DNA of 63,802 bases from Erythrobacter cryptus DSM 12079 (GTDB lineage: Bacteria; Pseudomonadota; Alphaproteobacteria; Sphingomonadales; Sphingomonadaceae): NCBI RefSeq assembly GCF_000422985.1, contig NZ_AUHC01000014.1, positions 1 to 63,802 of the forward strand, in the 5' to 3' direction. Every line of letters starts with the position of its first letter. Position 1 is the first letter of the stretch. The notes under the pieces are model-generated. The model was not told the origin of the DNA, did not search any database, and saw nothing but the letters and a program-made list of their open reading frames with translations. Below are positions 28,267 through 38,759 of this stretch, piece by piece. Both the position numbers and the translations under genes were made by a program.

Positions 28267-29223
28267 TCACCCGCCCCCACCGCGGAACTGCGCGGCAATC
28301 CCCGGGCTCGCGCGCTCCAGCAGCTCGGCGGCGAGCGCTTGCACCGGGCCATGATCGCCCGGGGCAAAGCGCGCTTCGCCCTCGACCCGCTCGGCCCCAT
28401 CGGGGCTGAACAGCGCCGCGCGCAGCGCCAGCGTGCCCGCGCTTGCCGTGCACAGCACCGCCACCGGCGAATGGCACGTGCCGCCGAGCGCGGCGAGCAG
28501 CGCGCGCTCGGCCTCGAGCTCGGCGCGGGTCGGCGCATCGTCGATCGCGCAAAGGAGCGCGCGCGTGGCCGCATCCGCGGCCCGGCATTCGACCGCGATC
28601 ACCCCCTGCGCGGCGGCCGGGAGCCATTCCTCGGGCGCAAGCGGGGTGCCCGCCTGCGCCTCGCCCAGCCGCGCAAGGCCGGCAGCGGCAAGGAAAGTGA
28701 CCTCGGCCTCGCCCGCGGCGAGCTTGGCCAGGCGCGTGGCGACATTGCCGCGAAAGGTGACGATGCGGCAATCGGGCCGCAGGTTCAAAAGCTGCGCCGC
28801 GCGGCGCGGGGCGCTGGTGCCCACCCGCGCGCCCCGGGGAATCGCGGCGATGCTCCTCGCCCCCACCAGGCAATCGCGCCGGTCGGCCCGCGGCAGGAAG
28901 GCGGCAAAGGCAAAGGCCGCCGGGCGCAGGGTTTCCACATCCTTGGCCGAATGGACCGCGGCATCGATGCGCCCCTCGCCCAGCCAGTGATCAAGCTCCT
29001 TGGTCCACAGCGCCTTGCCGCCGATCTCGGCGAGCGGGCGATCGAGCACCTTGTCCCCACTTGCCAGCACCGGCACCAGCTCCACCTCCTCGGCGCGCCA
29101 GCCATGGGCGGCGCACAACCGGCGGCGGGTCTCCTCGGCCTGCGCCATCGCCAGCGGGGAATTGCGCGTGCCAAGCCGCAGGCGCGGCGGGGCAGCGGGC
29201 GAGGCGGCGCGGGGTTCAGTCAT
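28267..29223 (-). CDS. hemC: Hydroxymethylbilane synthase (porphobilinogen deaminase)
   Basis: The 318-aa enzyme joins four porphobilinogens into hydroxymethylbilane. Visible features are LRLGTRNSPLAMAQAEETRR, the catalytic Asp region in IDAAVHSAKDVET, RVGTSAPRRAAQLL and the dipyrromethane-cofactor loop GGTCHSPVAV, with Cys250 as the attachment site. The start at 29223 is chosen over an upstream frame opening at 29280 because it matches the family and leaves a 44-base gap to the divergent tsaD gene. It heads the hemC-hemD-COG4223 operon. Confidence 0.95.
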   Translation of the reverse strand: MTEPRAASPAAPPRLRLGTRNSPLAMAQAEETRRRLCAAHGWRAEEVELVPVLASGDKVLDRPLAEIGGKALWTKELDHWLGEGRIDAAVHSAKDVETLRPAAFAFAAFLPRADRRDCLVGARSIAAIPRGARVGTSAPRRAAQLLNLRPDCRIVTFRGNVATRLAKLAAGEAEVTFLAAAGLARLGEAQAGTPLAPEEWLPAAAQGVIAVECRAADAATRALLCAIDDAPTRAELEAERALLAALGGTCHSPVAVLCTASAGTLALRAALFSPDGAERVEGEARFAPGDHGPVQALAAELLERASPGIAAQFRGGGG

Positions 29224-29267
29224 GGCGATGCTTGCCCTAGCGAGCGCAGCGACTAGATGGAAGCCGG

Positions 29268-30341
29268 ATGGGATTGCCAAGCCACACCTTTGACCAGCGC
29301 CTGGTGCTGGGGATCGAATCGAGCTGCGATGAAACCGCGGTGGCGCTGGTGCGCGCGGATCGCACCATCCTCGCCCAGGCGATCGCCAGCCAGGAGGCCG
29401 AGCACGCCCCCTATGGCGGGGTGGTGCCCGAGATCGCCGCGCGCGCCCATGCCGAGCGCCTCGCGCCGATGCTGGCGCGGGTGATGGCCGAGGCCGGGGT
29501 GCGGCTCGATGAGGTCGATGCCATCGCCGCCACCGCCGGGCCGGGGCTGATCGGCGGGGTGATGGTGGGGCTGGTGAGCGCCAAGGCCCTCGCCATGGCG
29601 GCCGACAAGCCCTTGCTGGCGATCAACCACCTCGAAGGCCATGCCCTGTCCCCCAGGCTCGCCGATGCGGCGCTCGGCTTTCCCTATCTCTTGCTGCTGG
29701 TCTCGGGCGGGCATTGCCAGATCCTCAGCGTCGAGGGTGTGGGGCGCTATCGCCGGCTCGCCACCACCATCGATGATGCGCTGGGCGAGGCCTTCGACAA
29801 GACCGCCAAGCTCCTTGGCCTCGGCTATCCCGGCGGCCCGGCGGTCGAGCGGCTGGCGCGCGCGGGCGATCCGGCGGCGGTGCCCCTGCCCCGGCCGATG
29901 CTGGGCGCGCGCGAGCCGCATTTTTCCTTTGCCGGGCTCAAGAGCGCGGTGCTGCGCGCGGTCGAAAGCGGCGCCCATGCCCCGGCCGATATCGCCGCGA
30001 GCTTCCAGCAGGCGGCGATCGATTGCCTGCTCGATCGGCTCACCCACGCGCTCGGCGCCGCTGGGCCCTTCCCGGCGCTGGTGGTGGCGGGCGGGGTCGC
30101 CGCCAATCAGGCGGTGCGCGCCGCGCTCGAGCGCCTCGCCGCCGCGCAGGCGATGCGCTTCGTCGCCCCGCCGCTCAAGCTGTGCACCGATAACGCCGCG
30201 ATGATCGCCTGGGCCGGGTGCGAGCGGCTGGCACTGGGCGGCGCGGCGGCGGCGGGCGATCCGCTGGACGTGCCGGCGCGGGCGCGCTGGCCGCTCGATC
30301 CTGCCGCCGAGGCGGTGCGCGGCGCCGGGGTCAAGGCATGA
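29268..30341 (+). CDS. tsaD: tRNA N6-adenosine threonylcarbamoyltransferase TsaD
   Basis: A 357-aa enzyme that, with TsaB and TsaE, transfers threonylcarbamoyl to A37 of ANN-decoding tRNAs. The ASKHA-type N-terminus [17 protein letters not shown], the motif [11 protein letters not shown] with a metal-binding histidine, the second histidine in [21 protein letters not shown] and the terminal [12 protein letters not shown] are all present. Length fits TsaD. Its stop overlaps gpsA by four bases. The pair is divergent from hemC with a 44-base shared promoter space. Confidence 0.96.
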   Translation: MGLPSHTFDQRLVLGIESSCDETAVALVRADRTILAQAIASQEAEHAPYGGVVPEIAARAHAERLAPMLARVMAEAGVRLDEVDAIAATAGPGLIGGVMVGLVSAKALAMAADKPLLAINHLEGHALSPRLADAALGFPYLLLLVSGGHCQILSVEGVGRYRRLATTIDDALGEAFDKTAKLLGLGYPGGPAVERLARAGDPAAVPLPRPMLGAREPHFSFAGLKSAVLRAVESGAHAPADIAASFQQAAIDCLLDRLTHALGAAGPFPALVVAGGVAANQAVRAALERLAAAQAMRFVAPPLKLCTDNAAMIAWAGCERLALGGAAAAGDPLDVPARARWPLDPAAEAVRGAGVKA

Positions 30342-31357
30342 GCGCTTCGGCCCCACCCATCGGCGTGATCGGCGCGGGCGCCTGGGGCACGGCGCTGGCG
30401 CAGATGCTGGCCAGCGATGGCAGCGCCGTGCGGCTCTGGGCCTATGAGCCCGAGGTCGTTGCCGCGATCAATGCCGAGCGGCGCAACCCGCTCTATCTGC
30501 CCTCGGCCCGCCTTGCCCCGGCGATCCATGCCACCGGCGATCTTGCCGATCTTGCCCCCTGCCCGATCGTGCTGGTGGTCACGCCCGCGCAGGTGATGGG
30601 CCGGGTGCTTGCCGGCCTTGCCGCCGCGCCGCGCGATCTGGTGCTGTGCTCCAAGGGGATCGAGGCCGAAAGCGGCCGGCTGATGAACGAGGTCGCGCGC
30701 GCGGCCTGCCCGGCCAGCGCCATCGCCGTGCTATCCGGCCCGACCTTCGCCCACGAGGTCGCCGCCGGGCTTCCCACCGCGGTGACGCTCGCCTGTTCGG
30801 GCGGGCGCGCGCAGTGGGAGCGGCTCGCCCCGGCGATCGCCCGGGCGACCTTTCGCCCCTATTATTCCGACGATGTGATCGGCGCCGAGATCGGCGGGGC
30901 GGTGAAGAACGTGCTCGCCATCGCCTGCGGGGTGGTCGAGGGCCTGGGGCTGGGCCAGAACGCCCGCGCGGCGCTGATCGCCCGCGGCTATGCCGAGATG
31001 CTGCGCTTCGGCGCGGCGCTGGGGGCCGAGACCGAGACGCTCGCCGGCCTGTGCGGCCTCGGCGATCTGGTGCTCACCTGTTCCTCGCCTGCCAGCCGCA
31101 ACTTCGCGCTCGGCAAGGCGCTGGGCGAAGGGCAGAGCGCCGCGGCGCTGATGGCCGACCGGCGCACCGTGGCCGAAGGGGCGCACACCGCCCCGGTGCT
31201 CGCAAGGCTGGCCGCCGCGCGCGGCATCGCCATGCCGATCACCGAGGCAGTGGGCGCCATCCTGGCCGGCGCTCAGCCGCGGGAGATCGTGGCCGAACTG
31301 CTCGCCCGCCCGCTGCGCGCCGAGCTTGAGAGCGACGCCGGAGACCTCGGCGCGTGA
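30338..31357 (+). CDS. gpsA: NAD(P)H-dependent glycerol-3-phosphate dehydrogenase
   Basis: A 339-aa enzyme reducing dihydroxyacetone phosphate to sn-glycerol-3-phosphate for phospholipid synthesis. The Rossmann motif [14 protein letters not shown] starts at residue 11. [27 protein letters not shown], the catalytic lysine in [15 protein letters not shown] and [17 protein letters not shown] are conserved. ATG 30338 overlaps the tsaD stop (ATGA) and its own stop overlaps the flippase start (GTGA), so three genes are coupled. Confidence 0.96.
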   Translation: MSASAPPIGVIGAGAWGTALAQMLASDGSAVRLWAYEPEVVAAINAERRNPLYLPSARLAPAIHATGDLADLAPCPIVLVVTPAQVMGRVLAGLAAAPRDLVLCSKGIEAESGRLMNEVARAACPASAIAVLSGPTFAHEVAAGLPTAVTLACSGGRAQWERLAPAIARATFRPYYSDDVIGAEIGGAVKNVLAIACGVVEGLGLGQNARAALIARGYAEMLRFGAALGAETETLAGLCGLGDLVLTCSSPASRNFALGKALGEGQSAAALMADRRTVAEGAHTAPVLARLAAARGIAMPITEAVGAILAGAQPREIVAELLARPLRAELESDAGDLGA

Positions 31358-32880
31358 GCCACGCCCAGCCCGCCCACGAGGGTGCCGCCGAAGGTGCCGC
31401 CGATCTCGCTGCGCTCGCCCGCGGTGGGCGCACCAACACCATGGGCTTTGTCCTCAGGCTGGCAGCGCGCATTCCCTTCCTGGTGATCGCCACCCGGCTT
31501 TACGGCGCCGAGGCGCTGGGGCGCTTTGCCTCGGCGCTGGTGCTGATCGAGATCGTCGCGCTGGTCTGCTCGCTCGGCGAAAAGCGCGGGCTGGCCCAGC
31601 GGCTTTCCGAAGGCGCGGGCGACAACCGCGCCGCCGAGACCAACCTCGTCTATGACGGGATCGTGCTCGCGCTTGTCTGGTCGGCGCTGGCGGCGGGGCT
31701 GCTGCTGCTCTTTCCCGAACCGATGTTCCCCAACGGGATGAACAGCCCGCTCGATATCTGGCTGGTTGCCACCATCCCCGCCTTTGCCGTCACCGAGATC
31801 CTGCTCGCGGCCCAGGCCTATCGCTTCGACATCGCCACCACGGTGCGCACCCGGGCGGTGGTCGAGCCGTGGACGATCTCGATCGCGGCGGGCCTGTTCT
31901 TTTACCTGCCCGGCACGCGCGAGGCGGGCCTGGCGCTGGCCTTCATCACCTCGATCTATGCCGGGCTGTTGACCGCCGCCTGGCCCTTCCTTGCCGCCTA
32001 TGGCCTGCCGCGCGGCTGGCGCCTGGCGCCGCGGGCGCTGCTGGCGATGAGCGCGCGGGCCCTGCCGATCATCGGCGCCGATGCGATCGAACGCGGCACC
32101 CGCCTGCTCGATATCTTCATCCTCGGCCTGTTCGCTCCGCCCCAGGCGGTTGGCATCTATTATGCCGCGCAGCAGATCGCCAGCTTGCCGCAGAAGCTCA
32201 AGACCAGCTTTGAACCCGTGCTCTCGCCGGTGATCACCCGCAACCTCAGGATCGGCAACCACGAGGCAATCGCCGCGCAGGTGCGCCAGGTGGGGTTCTG
32301 GATCATCGCGGTGCAGCTCGGCATTGCCCTGGCGCTGGGGGTGCCGGGCGAGGCGGTGATGGGCCTGTGGGGGCCGGATTATGTCGCCGGCACCGCGGCG
32401 CTGGTGCTGCTGCTCGCCGCCGAGGTGGCCGCCTCGCTCGCGGTGGTCTCGGAAAGCGTGCTCGTCTATATCGCGAGGAAGCGCAACCTGTTGATCTCGC
32501 TGTTCATCATCGCGCTCCAGGCGGGGCTGACGGTGGCGCTGATCGAGGCCGCCGGGCGCTTGGGGTTGGGCAAGGGCTATGAGGCCGCCGCCGCCGCCGG
32601 GGCGCTGATGATCGCGCTGGCGACATCGAGCCTCGTCAAGGCGCTGCTGCTGTCGCGCCTGCTCGGCGCGCCGGTGAACAACTGGCGCTGGGCGCTGATC
32701 CACGCCGCCGCCGCCGCGGTGGTGGTGGGCTTTGTCTTCACCTTGCTGCCCGAATGGATCGAGTTGCTGCTCGGCATCCCCGCGGTGCTGGCGACCTATG
32801 GCTGGGTGATCTGGCAGCGCGGCTTTGACGAAAGCGACAAGGTGCTGTTCCGCAAGCAGGTGGTGCCCGACCGGGCCTAG
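31354..32880 (+). CDS. Polysaccharide-type flippase (MOP superfamily)
   Basis: A 508-aa membrane protein with about 12-14 helices, of the oligosaccharide flippase/lipopolysaccharide-biosynthesis group (RfbX/Wzx-like). Supporting segments are GFVLRLAARIPFLVIATRLY-GAEALGRFASALVL at the start and FILGLFAPPQAVGIYYAAQQ in the middle, typical of this family. The start is GTG overlapping the gpsA stop. No glycosyltransferases are nearby, so the transported substrate is unknown. The C-terminus is hydrophilic. Confidence 0.85.
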   Translation: MSHAQPAHEGAAEGAADLAALARGGRTNTMGFVLRLAARIPFLVIATRLYGAEALGRFASALVLIEIVALVCSLGEKRGLAQRLSEGAGDNRAAETNLVYDGIVLALVWSALAAGLLLLFPEPMFPNGMNSPLDIWLVATIPAFAVTEILLAAQAYRFDIATTVRTRAVVEPWTISIAAGLFFYLPGTREAGLALAFITSIYAGLLTAAWPFLAAYGLPRGWRLAPRALLAMSARALPIIGADAIERGTRLLDIFILGLFAPPQAVGIYYAAQQIASLPQKLKTSFEPVLSPVITRNLRIGNHEAIAAQVRQVGFWIIAVQLGIALALGVPGEAVMGLWGPDYVAGTAALVLLLAAEVAASLAVVSESVLVYIARKRNLLISLFIIALQAGLTVALIEAAGRLGLGKGYEAAAAAGALMIALATSSLVKALLLSRLLGAPVNNWRWALIHAAAAAVVVGFVFTLLPEWIELLLGIPAVLATYGWVIWQRGFDESDKVLFRKQVVPDRA

Positions 32881-32991
32881 CCGGAGCGCGCGCCGGGCGC
32901 ATGGCGTTTGGGCTGCACCGGGGCTTGGGTTTTGCGGCCTTGGCCTGCTAGAGCGGCGGCAAACCATCGCTTTCAAGGGAGCCTGACACCA

Positions 32992-33546
<555 letters not shown>

Positions 33547-33610
33547 GATTTCCACGCGCCTGACGTCCAATCCGTGTTACACTGGAGTCGCGGGTTTGGG
33601 GAGAAGGCCG

Positions 33611-33967
33611 ATGGGCATTCGGATACTGGTGGCCGAGGACGAATTCGTCACCGCCTTCGATCTGTGCGCCACTTTCGAGGAAGCGGGCTACGAGGTGGAA
33701 GGCCCGCATGCGGGCATTTCCTCGGCGCTGCACGCCTGCGCGCGCGCGAGGCCCGATGTCGCGCTGCTCGATATCGAGCTGGCGGACGGGCTGACCTATG
33801 ATCTCGCCCAGCGCCTCATCGATGCCGATGTGCCGGTGATCCTGCATTCAGAGCCGGATGAGGCGCGCGAACTGGCCGCGCGCTTCCCCCGCGCGGTGAC
33901 GCTGGTCAAGCCCTGCCCGCCCACGGCGCTGCTCGGCGCGGTCAGCCGGGTGCTGGCCCCGGCCTGA
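33611..33967 (+). CDS. Single-domain response regulator
   Basis: A 118-aa stand-alone receiver domain. The acidic pair is in VAEDEF (Glu9, Asp10), the phospho-acceptor is Asp54 in ALLDIEL, the Ser80 position follows VILHS, and Lys100 is in TLVKPCPP. All key residues for phosphorylation are present. There is no output domain, so it probably works as a phosphate shuttle or protein switch. The ATG follows GAGAAGG. No histidine kinase gene is adjacent. The family is abundant in sphingomonads. Confidence 0.9.
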   Translation: MGIRILVAEDEFVTAFDLCATFEEAGYEVEGPHAGISSALHACARARPDVALLDIELADGLTYDLAQRLIDADVPVILHSEPDEARELAARFPRAVTLVKPCPPTALLGAVSRVLAPA

Positions 33968-34040
33968 AGCTGCGTCCGCAAGGCCGCCTGGGGGATAGGC
34001 GCAAGGGCACGGCTTGCCCGCGGCGATCACGCGGCTATGG

Positions 34041-34772
34041 GTGGCGGGGCGCGCTGCGGCAGGGATCGGCCGGCACCGGCGAGGACCAGCACGGCGCGGC
34101 GAGGTTCGGGAGGCCCACACCATCAGACTTCACGGCTATTTCCGCAGCTCCACCACCTATCGGCTGAGGATCGCGCTGGGCCTCAAGGGGCTGGATTACG
34201 ACTATATCCCGGTCGATCTCGTCGCCGGGGCCAACCACGCGCCGGCCTTCCGCGCGCGCAACCCCTTCGGCTCGGTGCCGCTGCTCGAGGCCGATGGGCG
34301 CGATCGGGCGCAGTCGATGGCGCTCATTGAATGGCTCGAGGAGGCCTATCCCCAGCCCCCGCTGCTGCCGCGCGACATCGAGGCGCGCTACACCGTGCGC
34401 GAACTGGCCTATGCCATCGCCACCGAGATCCACGCGGTCAACAACCTGCCGGTGCTCAAATATTTAAGGCACCCGCTCGGCCATTCGCAGGAGGAGATCG
34501 ACACCTGGTATCGCCACTGGCTCAAGCGCACGCTCGATCCCGTGGAGGCGCGCCTTGCCCAGCTTGGCGCGGGTGATTTTCTCCACGGCGATGCCCCGGG
34601 GCTGTTCGAGGTGGTGCTGGTGCCCCAGCTCTACAACGCCCGGCGCTTTGCCTATGACCTTTCGGCCAGCCCGCATCTCACCCGGATCGAGGCGGCCTGC
34701 CTGGCGCTCCCCGCCTTTGAGCGCGCCCACCCCGACAATCAGATCGATTCTCCAGAAAGATCAAAGACATGA
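34041..34772 (+). CDS. maiA: Maleylacetoacetate isomerase (GST superfamily)
   Basis: Zeta-class glutathione transferase isomerising maleylacetoacetate to fumarylacetoacetate in tyrosine degradation. The conserved start HGYFRSSTTYRLRIAL-GLKGL, NPFGSVPLLEADG and the C-terminal FLHGDAPGLFEVVLVPQLYN support it. The start is problematic: homology begins at IRLHGYF, but the only in-frame ATG/GTG/TTG codons upstream are GTG 34041 (used here) and TTG 34014, both adding an implausible tail. A GGGAGG site at 34108-34113 is ideally placed for an ATC codon at 34122. The gene overlaps the fumarylacetoacetase gene by four bases. Confidence 0.88.
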   Translation: MAGRAAAGIGRHRRGPARRGEVREAHTIRLHGYFRSSTTYRLRIALGLKGLDYDYIPVDLVAGANHAPAFRARNPFGSVPLLEADGRDRAQSMALIEWLEEAYPQPPLLPRDIEARYTVRELAYAIATEIHAVNNLPVLKYLRHPLGHSQEEIDTWYRHWLKRTLDPVEARLAQLGAGDFLHGDAPGLFEVVLVPQLYNARRFAYDLSASPHLTRIEAACLALPAFERAHPDNQIDSPERSKT

Positions 34773-35779
34773 AGCTTGCCAGCCTCAACAACGGAAGCCG
34801 CGACGGGATGCTGGTGGTGGTATCCAAGGATCTCACCCGCTGCTGCCCCGCCGGGGCCATCGCCCCGACCTTGCAGGCCGCGCTCGATGATTGGGCGCGC
34901 ATCGCCCCCGAGCTTGAAGTGCTCGCCCGCGATGTCGAGCACGAGGCGGTGCCCTGCCAGCGCTTTCACGAGCGCGAGGCGCTCTCGCCGCTGCCGCGCG
35001 CCTATCAATGGGCCGATGGCAGCGCTTACATCAACCATGTCGAACTGGTGCGCGCCGCGCGCGGTGCCAAGGTGCCCGAAAGTTTCTACCACGATCCGCT
35101 GATGTATCAGGGTGGCTCTGACAGTTTTCTGCCGCCGCGCGGGGCCATTCCGCTCGCCGATCCGGCCTGGGGCTGCGACCTCGAGGGCGAGATCGCGGCG
35201 ATCACCGATGACGTGCCGATGGGGGTCACACCCGCAGAGGCCGCGGGGTACATCAAGCTCCTCATGCTGGTCAATGACGTGTCCTTGCGCGGCCTCATCC
35301 CGGCGGAACTCGAAAAGGGCTTCGGCTTCTTCCAGTCCAAGCCCGCCAGCGCCTTCTCCCCCGTGGCGGTGACGCCCGATGAGCTGGGCGAGGCCTGGCG
35401 CGACAGCCTCATCCACCTGCCGCTGATGGTGGATGTGAATGGCCAGCCCTTCGGCCGCGCCAATGCCGGGGTGGACGCGACCTTCAACCTGGCGCAACTG
35501 ATCGCCCATGCTGCCAAGACCCGCGCGCTTGGCGCCGGATCGATCATCGGCACCGGCACGATCTCGAACAAGGGCGCCGATGGCGGCCCGGGCCTGCCCG
35601 TGGCCGAGGGCGGGGCGGGCTATTCGTGCATCGCCGAGATCAGGATGATCGAAACCATCCGCGAGGGCGCGCCCAAGACCCCGTTCCTCATGCCCGGCGA
35701 CGTGGTGCGCATCGAGATGCGCGATCAGGCCAACCGCTCGATCTTCGGCGCGATCGAACAGCAGGTGGTGGCGGTCTAG
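34769..35779 (+). CDS. Fumarylacetoacetate hydrolase family protein
   Basis: A 336-aa FAH-family enzyme, probably cleaving fumarylacetoacetate to fumarate and acetoacetate. It has a short N-terminal FAH_N-like domain, then the catalytic fold: HDPLMYQGGSDSFLPP, metal ligands in the WGCDLEGEIAAITDD region, GFGFFQSKPASAFSPVAVTP and the IIGTGTISNKG segment. Coupling to the maleylacetoacetate isomerase gene (ATGA overlap) strongly supports a role in tyrosine/homogentisate catabolism. Homogentisate dioxygenase is not in the window. Confidence 0.92.
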   Translation: MKLASLNNGSRDGMLVVVSKDLTRCCPAGAIAPTLQAALDDWARIAPELEVLARDVEHEAVPCQRFHEREALSPLPRAYQWADGSAYINHVELVRAARGAKVPESFYHDPLMYQGGSDSFLPPRGAIPLADPAWGCDLEGEIAAITDDVPMGVTPAEAAGYIKLLMLVNDVSLRGLIPAELEKGFGFFQSKPASAFSPVAVTPDELGEAWRDSLIHLPLMVDVNGQPFGRANAGVDATFNLAQLIAHAAKTRALGAGSIIGTGTISNKGADGGPGLPVAEGGAGYSCIAEIRMIETIREGAPKTPFLMPGDVVRIEMRDQANRSIFGAIEQQVVAV

Positions 35780-35833
35780 CGGCGGCCTTGGCCCAGCCTC
35801 AGCCGCTCCGCGCCCGCACTGGCGGGATGCCAA

Positions 35834-35849
35834 TGTTTCACGTGAAACA
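35834..35849. other. parS site (chromosome partition centromere)
   Basis: TGTTTCACGTGAAACA is a perfect 16-base palindrome and fits the ParB-binding parS consensus TGTTNCACGTGAAACA exactly. It lies in the gap between the fumarylacetoacetase and alanine dehydrogenase stops, where it does not disturb coding. No second perfect copy was noticed in the window. Such sites cluster near the replication origin in most bacteria, including Caulobacter. Confidence 0.92.
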
Positions 35850-35868
35850 TTTCAGGAACGCGCGCGCC

Positions 35869-36957
35869 TCAGGAATCAAAGCCGAGGCTTTCGGCCACCG
35901 CGGGATTGACGATCCGCCCCTTGTGCACGTTCAGCCCCGGGGCAAGGTGCGGGTCTTCCTCGCAGGCCTTGATCCCCTTGGCCGCAAGCGCCAGGCCAAA
36001 GGGCAAGGTGGCGTTGTTGAGCGCATAGGAACTCGTCAGCGGCACCGCGCCGGGCATGTTGGCGACGCAGTAGTGGATGATGCCATCAACCTCATAGGTG
36101 GGGTTCTCGTGCGTGGTCGGGCGCGAGGTTTCAAAGCAGCCGCCCTGATCGATCGCGACATCGACCAGCACCGCGCGGCGCTTCATGCTTGCCAGCATCG
36201 CGCGGGTGACAAGGTGCGGCGCGCTCGCCCCCGGGATCAGCACCGCGCCGATCACCACATCGGCCTGGGCGACCGCCTGCTCGATCGTGCCAGCGGTGGA
36301 AAAGCGGGTGATGGCGCGGCCCTGGAACATCTCGTCGAGCTGGCGCAGACGCGGGAGCGAACGGTCGAAGATCTCGACGCTGGCGCCCAGCCCCACCGCC
36401 ATGCGCGCGGCCTGGGTGCCCACCACCCCGCCGCCGAGGATCACCACCCGGGCTGGCAGCACCCCGGGCACCCCGCCCATCAGCGTGCCGCGCCCGCCAT
36501 TGCTGGCGCGCAGTGCCTGGGCGCCGGCCTCGATCGCGAGCCGCCCGGCCACCTCGCTCATCGGCGCGAGCAGCGGCAGGCCGCCGCCCGGCGCGGTCAC
36601 GGTTTCATAGGCCACCGCCGAGACGCCCGAGGCCATCAGCCCGCGCGCCTGATCGGGATCGGGGGCCAGGTGGAGATAGGCAAAGAGGATCTGCCCTTCC
36701 CTGAGGCGCACCCATTCGCTCGGCTGCGGCTCCTTGACCTTGACGATCATCTCGGCCCGGGCGAAGATCTCCTCGGCGCTGTCGACCACCTCGGCCCCGG
36801 CGCGGCGATAGACCTCATCATCCTTGTCGATGCCCAGCCCCGCCCCGGTCTCGACAATCACCTTGTGCCCGGCCGCGACATATTCGCGCACCGCCTCGGG
36901 CGTCAGGCCCACGCGGAACTCGCTCGGCTTGATTTCCCTGGGTACGCCCACCAGCAT
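35869..36957 (-). CDS. ald: Alanine dehydrogenase
   Basis: A 362-aa enzyme interconverting L-alanine with pyruvate and ammonia using NAD. The start [20 protein letters not shown], the [11 protein letters not shown] motif, the catalytic His in FAYLHLAPD, the nucleotide fold [20 protein letters not shown] and the [19 protein letters not shown] block are typical. ATG 36957 is preceded by GAGGAG; an upstream in-frame Met adds nine residues. It is divergent from the aldehyde dehydrogenase gene and convergent with the tyrosine-degradation pair. Confidence 0.96.
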   Translation of the reverse strand: MLVGVPREIKPSEFRVGLTPEAVREYVAAGHKVIVETGAGLGIDKDDEVYRRAGAEVVDSAEEIFARAEMIVKVKEPQPSEWVRLREGQILFAYLHLAPDPDQARGLMASGVSAVAYETVTAPGGGLPLLAPMSEVAGRLAIEAGAQALRASNGGRGTLMGGVPGVLPARVVILGGGVVGTQAARMAVGLGASVEIFDRSLPRLRQLDEMFQGRAITRFSTAGTIEQAVAQADVVIGAVLIPGASAPHLVTRAMLASMKRRAVLVDVAIDQGGCFETSRPTTHENPTYEVDGIIHYCVANMPGAVPLTSSYALNNATLPFGLALAAKGIKACEEDPHLAPGLNVHKGRIVNPAVAESLGFDS

Positions 36958-37062
36958 GATTCTCTCCTCGCGCTGCCGCGACAATCAGGCTAAAGAGAGC
37001 GCAACAAAATTACAAGATCGCGCAAGGTCGATCCTGTCCCACTTTCGCAACGGAGCTTCTCG

Positions 37063-38514
37063 ATGACCGCCTATCCCGCGCTTGCCCTGCATATCAACGG
37101 CGCCTGGATCGCCCATGGCGAGGCGGGCACGATGCCGGTGGTCAATCCCGCCACGGCCGAGGTGATCGGCCATTGCCCCAAGGCCTCCCCCGCCCAGCTC
37201 GACGCCGCGCTCAAGGCCGCCGAGGAGGCCTTTGCCGGCTGGAGCCGCACTCCGGGGGCCGAGCGCCACGCGATCCTGCGCCGCGCCGCCGACCTGATGC
37301 GCGCCCGCGCCGAGGAGATCGCGCGGATCGTCACCGCCGAGATGGGCAAGCCCCACGCGCAGGCAGTGGGGGAGATCACCTCGGCCGCGGACGTGGTCGA
37401 TTTCCTTGGCGAAGAGGCCAAGCGCCGCGGCGGGCGGCTGGTGCCGCATCGCGGCGGGGCGCTGATCGCGCAGATGGTGACCCATGTGCCGGTGGGGCCG
37501 AGCGTGCTGCTCACCCCGTGGAACTTCCCGGTCAATCTGCCGGCCAAGAAGATCGCCGGGGCGCTGGCGGCGGGCTGCACCGCGATCCTCAAGCCCGCCG
37601 AGAACACCCCGGCAAGCGCGCAGCTTCTGGTGGAATGCTTCATCGAGGCCGGGCTGCCTGCCGGGGTGCTCAACCTCGTCTATGGCGATCCCGGCCCGGT
37701 GGCCGAGCACCTGATCGCCGCTCCCGCCACGCGCAAGGTCAGCTTCACCGGCTCGACCGCGGTGGGCAAGCACTTGGGCGCGCTCGCCGCCAGCCACATG
37801 AAGCGCTTCACCCCCGAGCTGGGCGGCCATGCCCCGGTGATCGTCAGCAAGAACGCCGATTTCGAACGCGCGGTGGCGATGTGCGCCGCGGTCAAGTTCC
37901 GCAATGCCGGGCAGGTGTGTGTTTCGCCCACCCGCTTCCTGGTGGACCGCACGATCTATGACCGCTTCGTCGCCGAATTCGCCGCCCGGGCAGGCAGGCT
38001 CAAGGTCGGCGATCCGGGGGCGGATGCAAGCGTGGAGATGGGCCCGCTCGCCCATCAGCGGCGCCTCGCGGCGATGGAGCAGATCGTCGCCGATGTCGGC
38101 GGCAACCGCGGCGAGGTGGTGACCGGCGGGGCGGCGCTGCCGGGCCGCGGCTTCTTCTTCGCCCCCACGGTGATCGCCAACCCTGCGCCCGACAGCCGCT
38201 TCATGACCGAGGAGCCGTTCGGCCCGATCGCCGGGATCGTGCCCTATGACGATATTGCCGATGCGGTCGCGATCGCCAATTCGCTGCGCTATGGCCTTGC
38301 CGCCTATGCCTTTTCCGCCAATCTTGATGAGGCCCACGCGCTCGGCGCGGCGCTGCGGGCAGGCATGGTGGCGATCAACCAGCTGATCGTCGCCTCGCCC
38401 GAAACGCCCTTTGGCGGGGTGGGCGATTCGGGCTTCGGCTCGGAAGGGGGCGAGGAAGGCTATCTTGCCTTTACCGACACCAAGCTCATCACCCTGGCGC
38501 GCGCCGGGGGCTGA
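37063..38514 (+). CDS. NAD(P)-dependent aldehyde dehydrogenase, succinate-semialdehyde dehydrogenase-like
   Basis: A 483-aa aldehyde dehydrogenase. Family features are TPWNFPVNLPAKKIAGALAA, the cofactor loop FTGSTAVGKHLG, the general base Glu in TPELGGHAPVIV and the nucleophile Cys286 in RNAGQVCVSPTRF, then EEPFGPIAGI. The FRNAGQVC/ELGGHAP combination and length resemble succinate-semialdehyde dehydrogenases, but substrate cannot be fixed. It is preceded by a GGAG site and followed by a GC-rich hairpin. Confidence 0.88.
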   Translation: MTAYPALALHINGAWIAHGEAGTMPVVNPATAEVIGHCPKASPAQLDAALKAAEEAFAGWSRTPGAERHAILRRAADLMRARAEEIARIVTAEMGKPHAQAVGEITSAADVVDFLGEEAKRRGGRLVPHRGGALIAQMVTHVPVGPSVLLTPWNFPVNLPAKKIAGALAAGCTAILKPAENTPASAQLLVECFIEAGLPAGVLNLVYGDPGPVAEHLIAAPATRKVSFTGSTAVGKHLGALAASHMKRFTPELGGHAPVIVSKNADFERAVAMCAAVKFRNAGQVCVSPTRFLVDRTIYDRFVAEFAARAGRLKVGDPGADASVEMGPLAHQRRLAAMEQIVADVGGNRGEVVTGGAALPGRGFFFAPTVIANPAPDSRFMTEEPFGPIAGIVPYDDIADAVAIANSLRYGLAAYAFSANLDEAHALGAALRAGMVAINQLIVASPETPFGGVGDSGFGSEGGEEGYLAFTDTKLITLARAGG

Positions 38515-38521
38515 TCGCAGC

Positions 38522-38549
38522 GCGCGCCGGCCAGCGGGCTGGCGGCGCG
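38522..38549 (+). terminator. GC-rich hairpin after the aldehyde dehydrogenase gene
   Basis: GCGCGCCGGCCAGC pairs with GCTGGCGGCGCG around a two-base loop, starting about 10 bases past the stop codon. There is no T run, so this may act as a factor-dependent terminator or mRNA stabiliser rather than a classical intrinsic terminator. Confidence 0.4.
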
Positions 38550-38759
38550 GGTCAGGCCATCAGGCGAGCAAGGCGGGAGATGAGGCCGGAGCGGGATTGC
38601 ATCGGGCGGATCCGCCCGTATCGTGCGCGCCGCGAGGCTTCATCGTGGAGGCAAACCGTTCGCTGCATCGGATCTGGCCGGTTCGACCAGATAGTTGGTC
38701 TTTCCATGTGTAGCGTCCCCGAGTCGCGTTTCTTATATTGCGTAAGCTAACATCAAACC

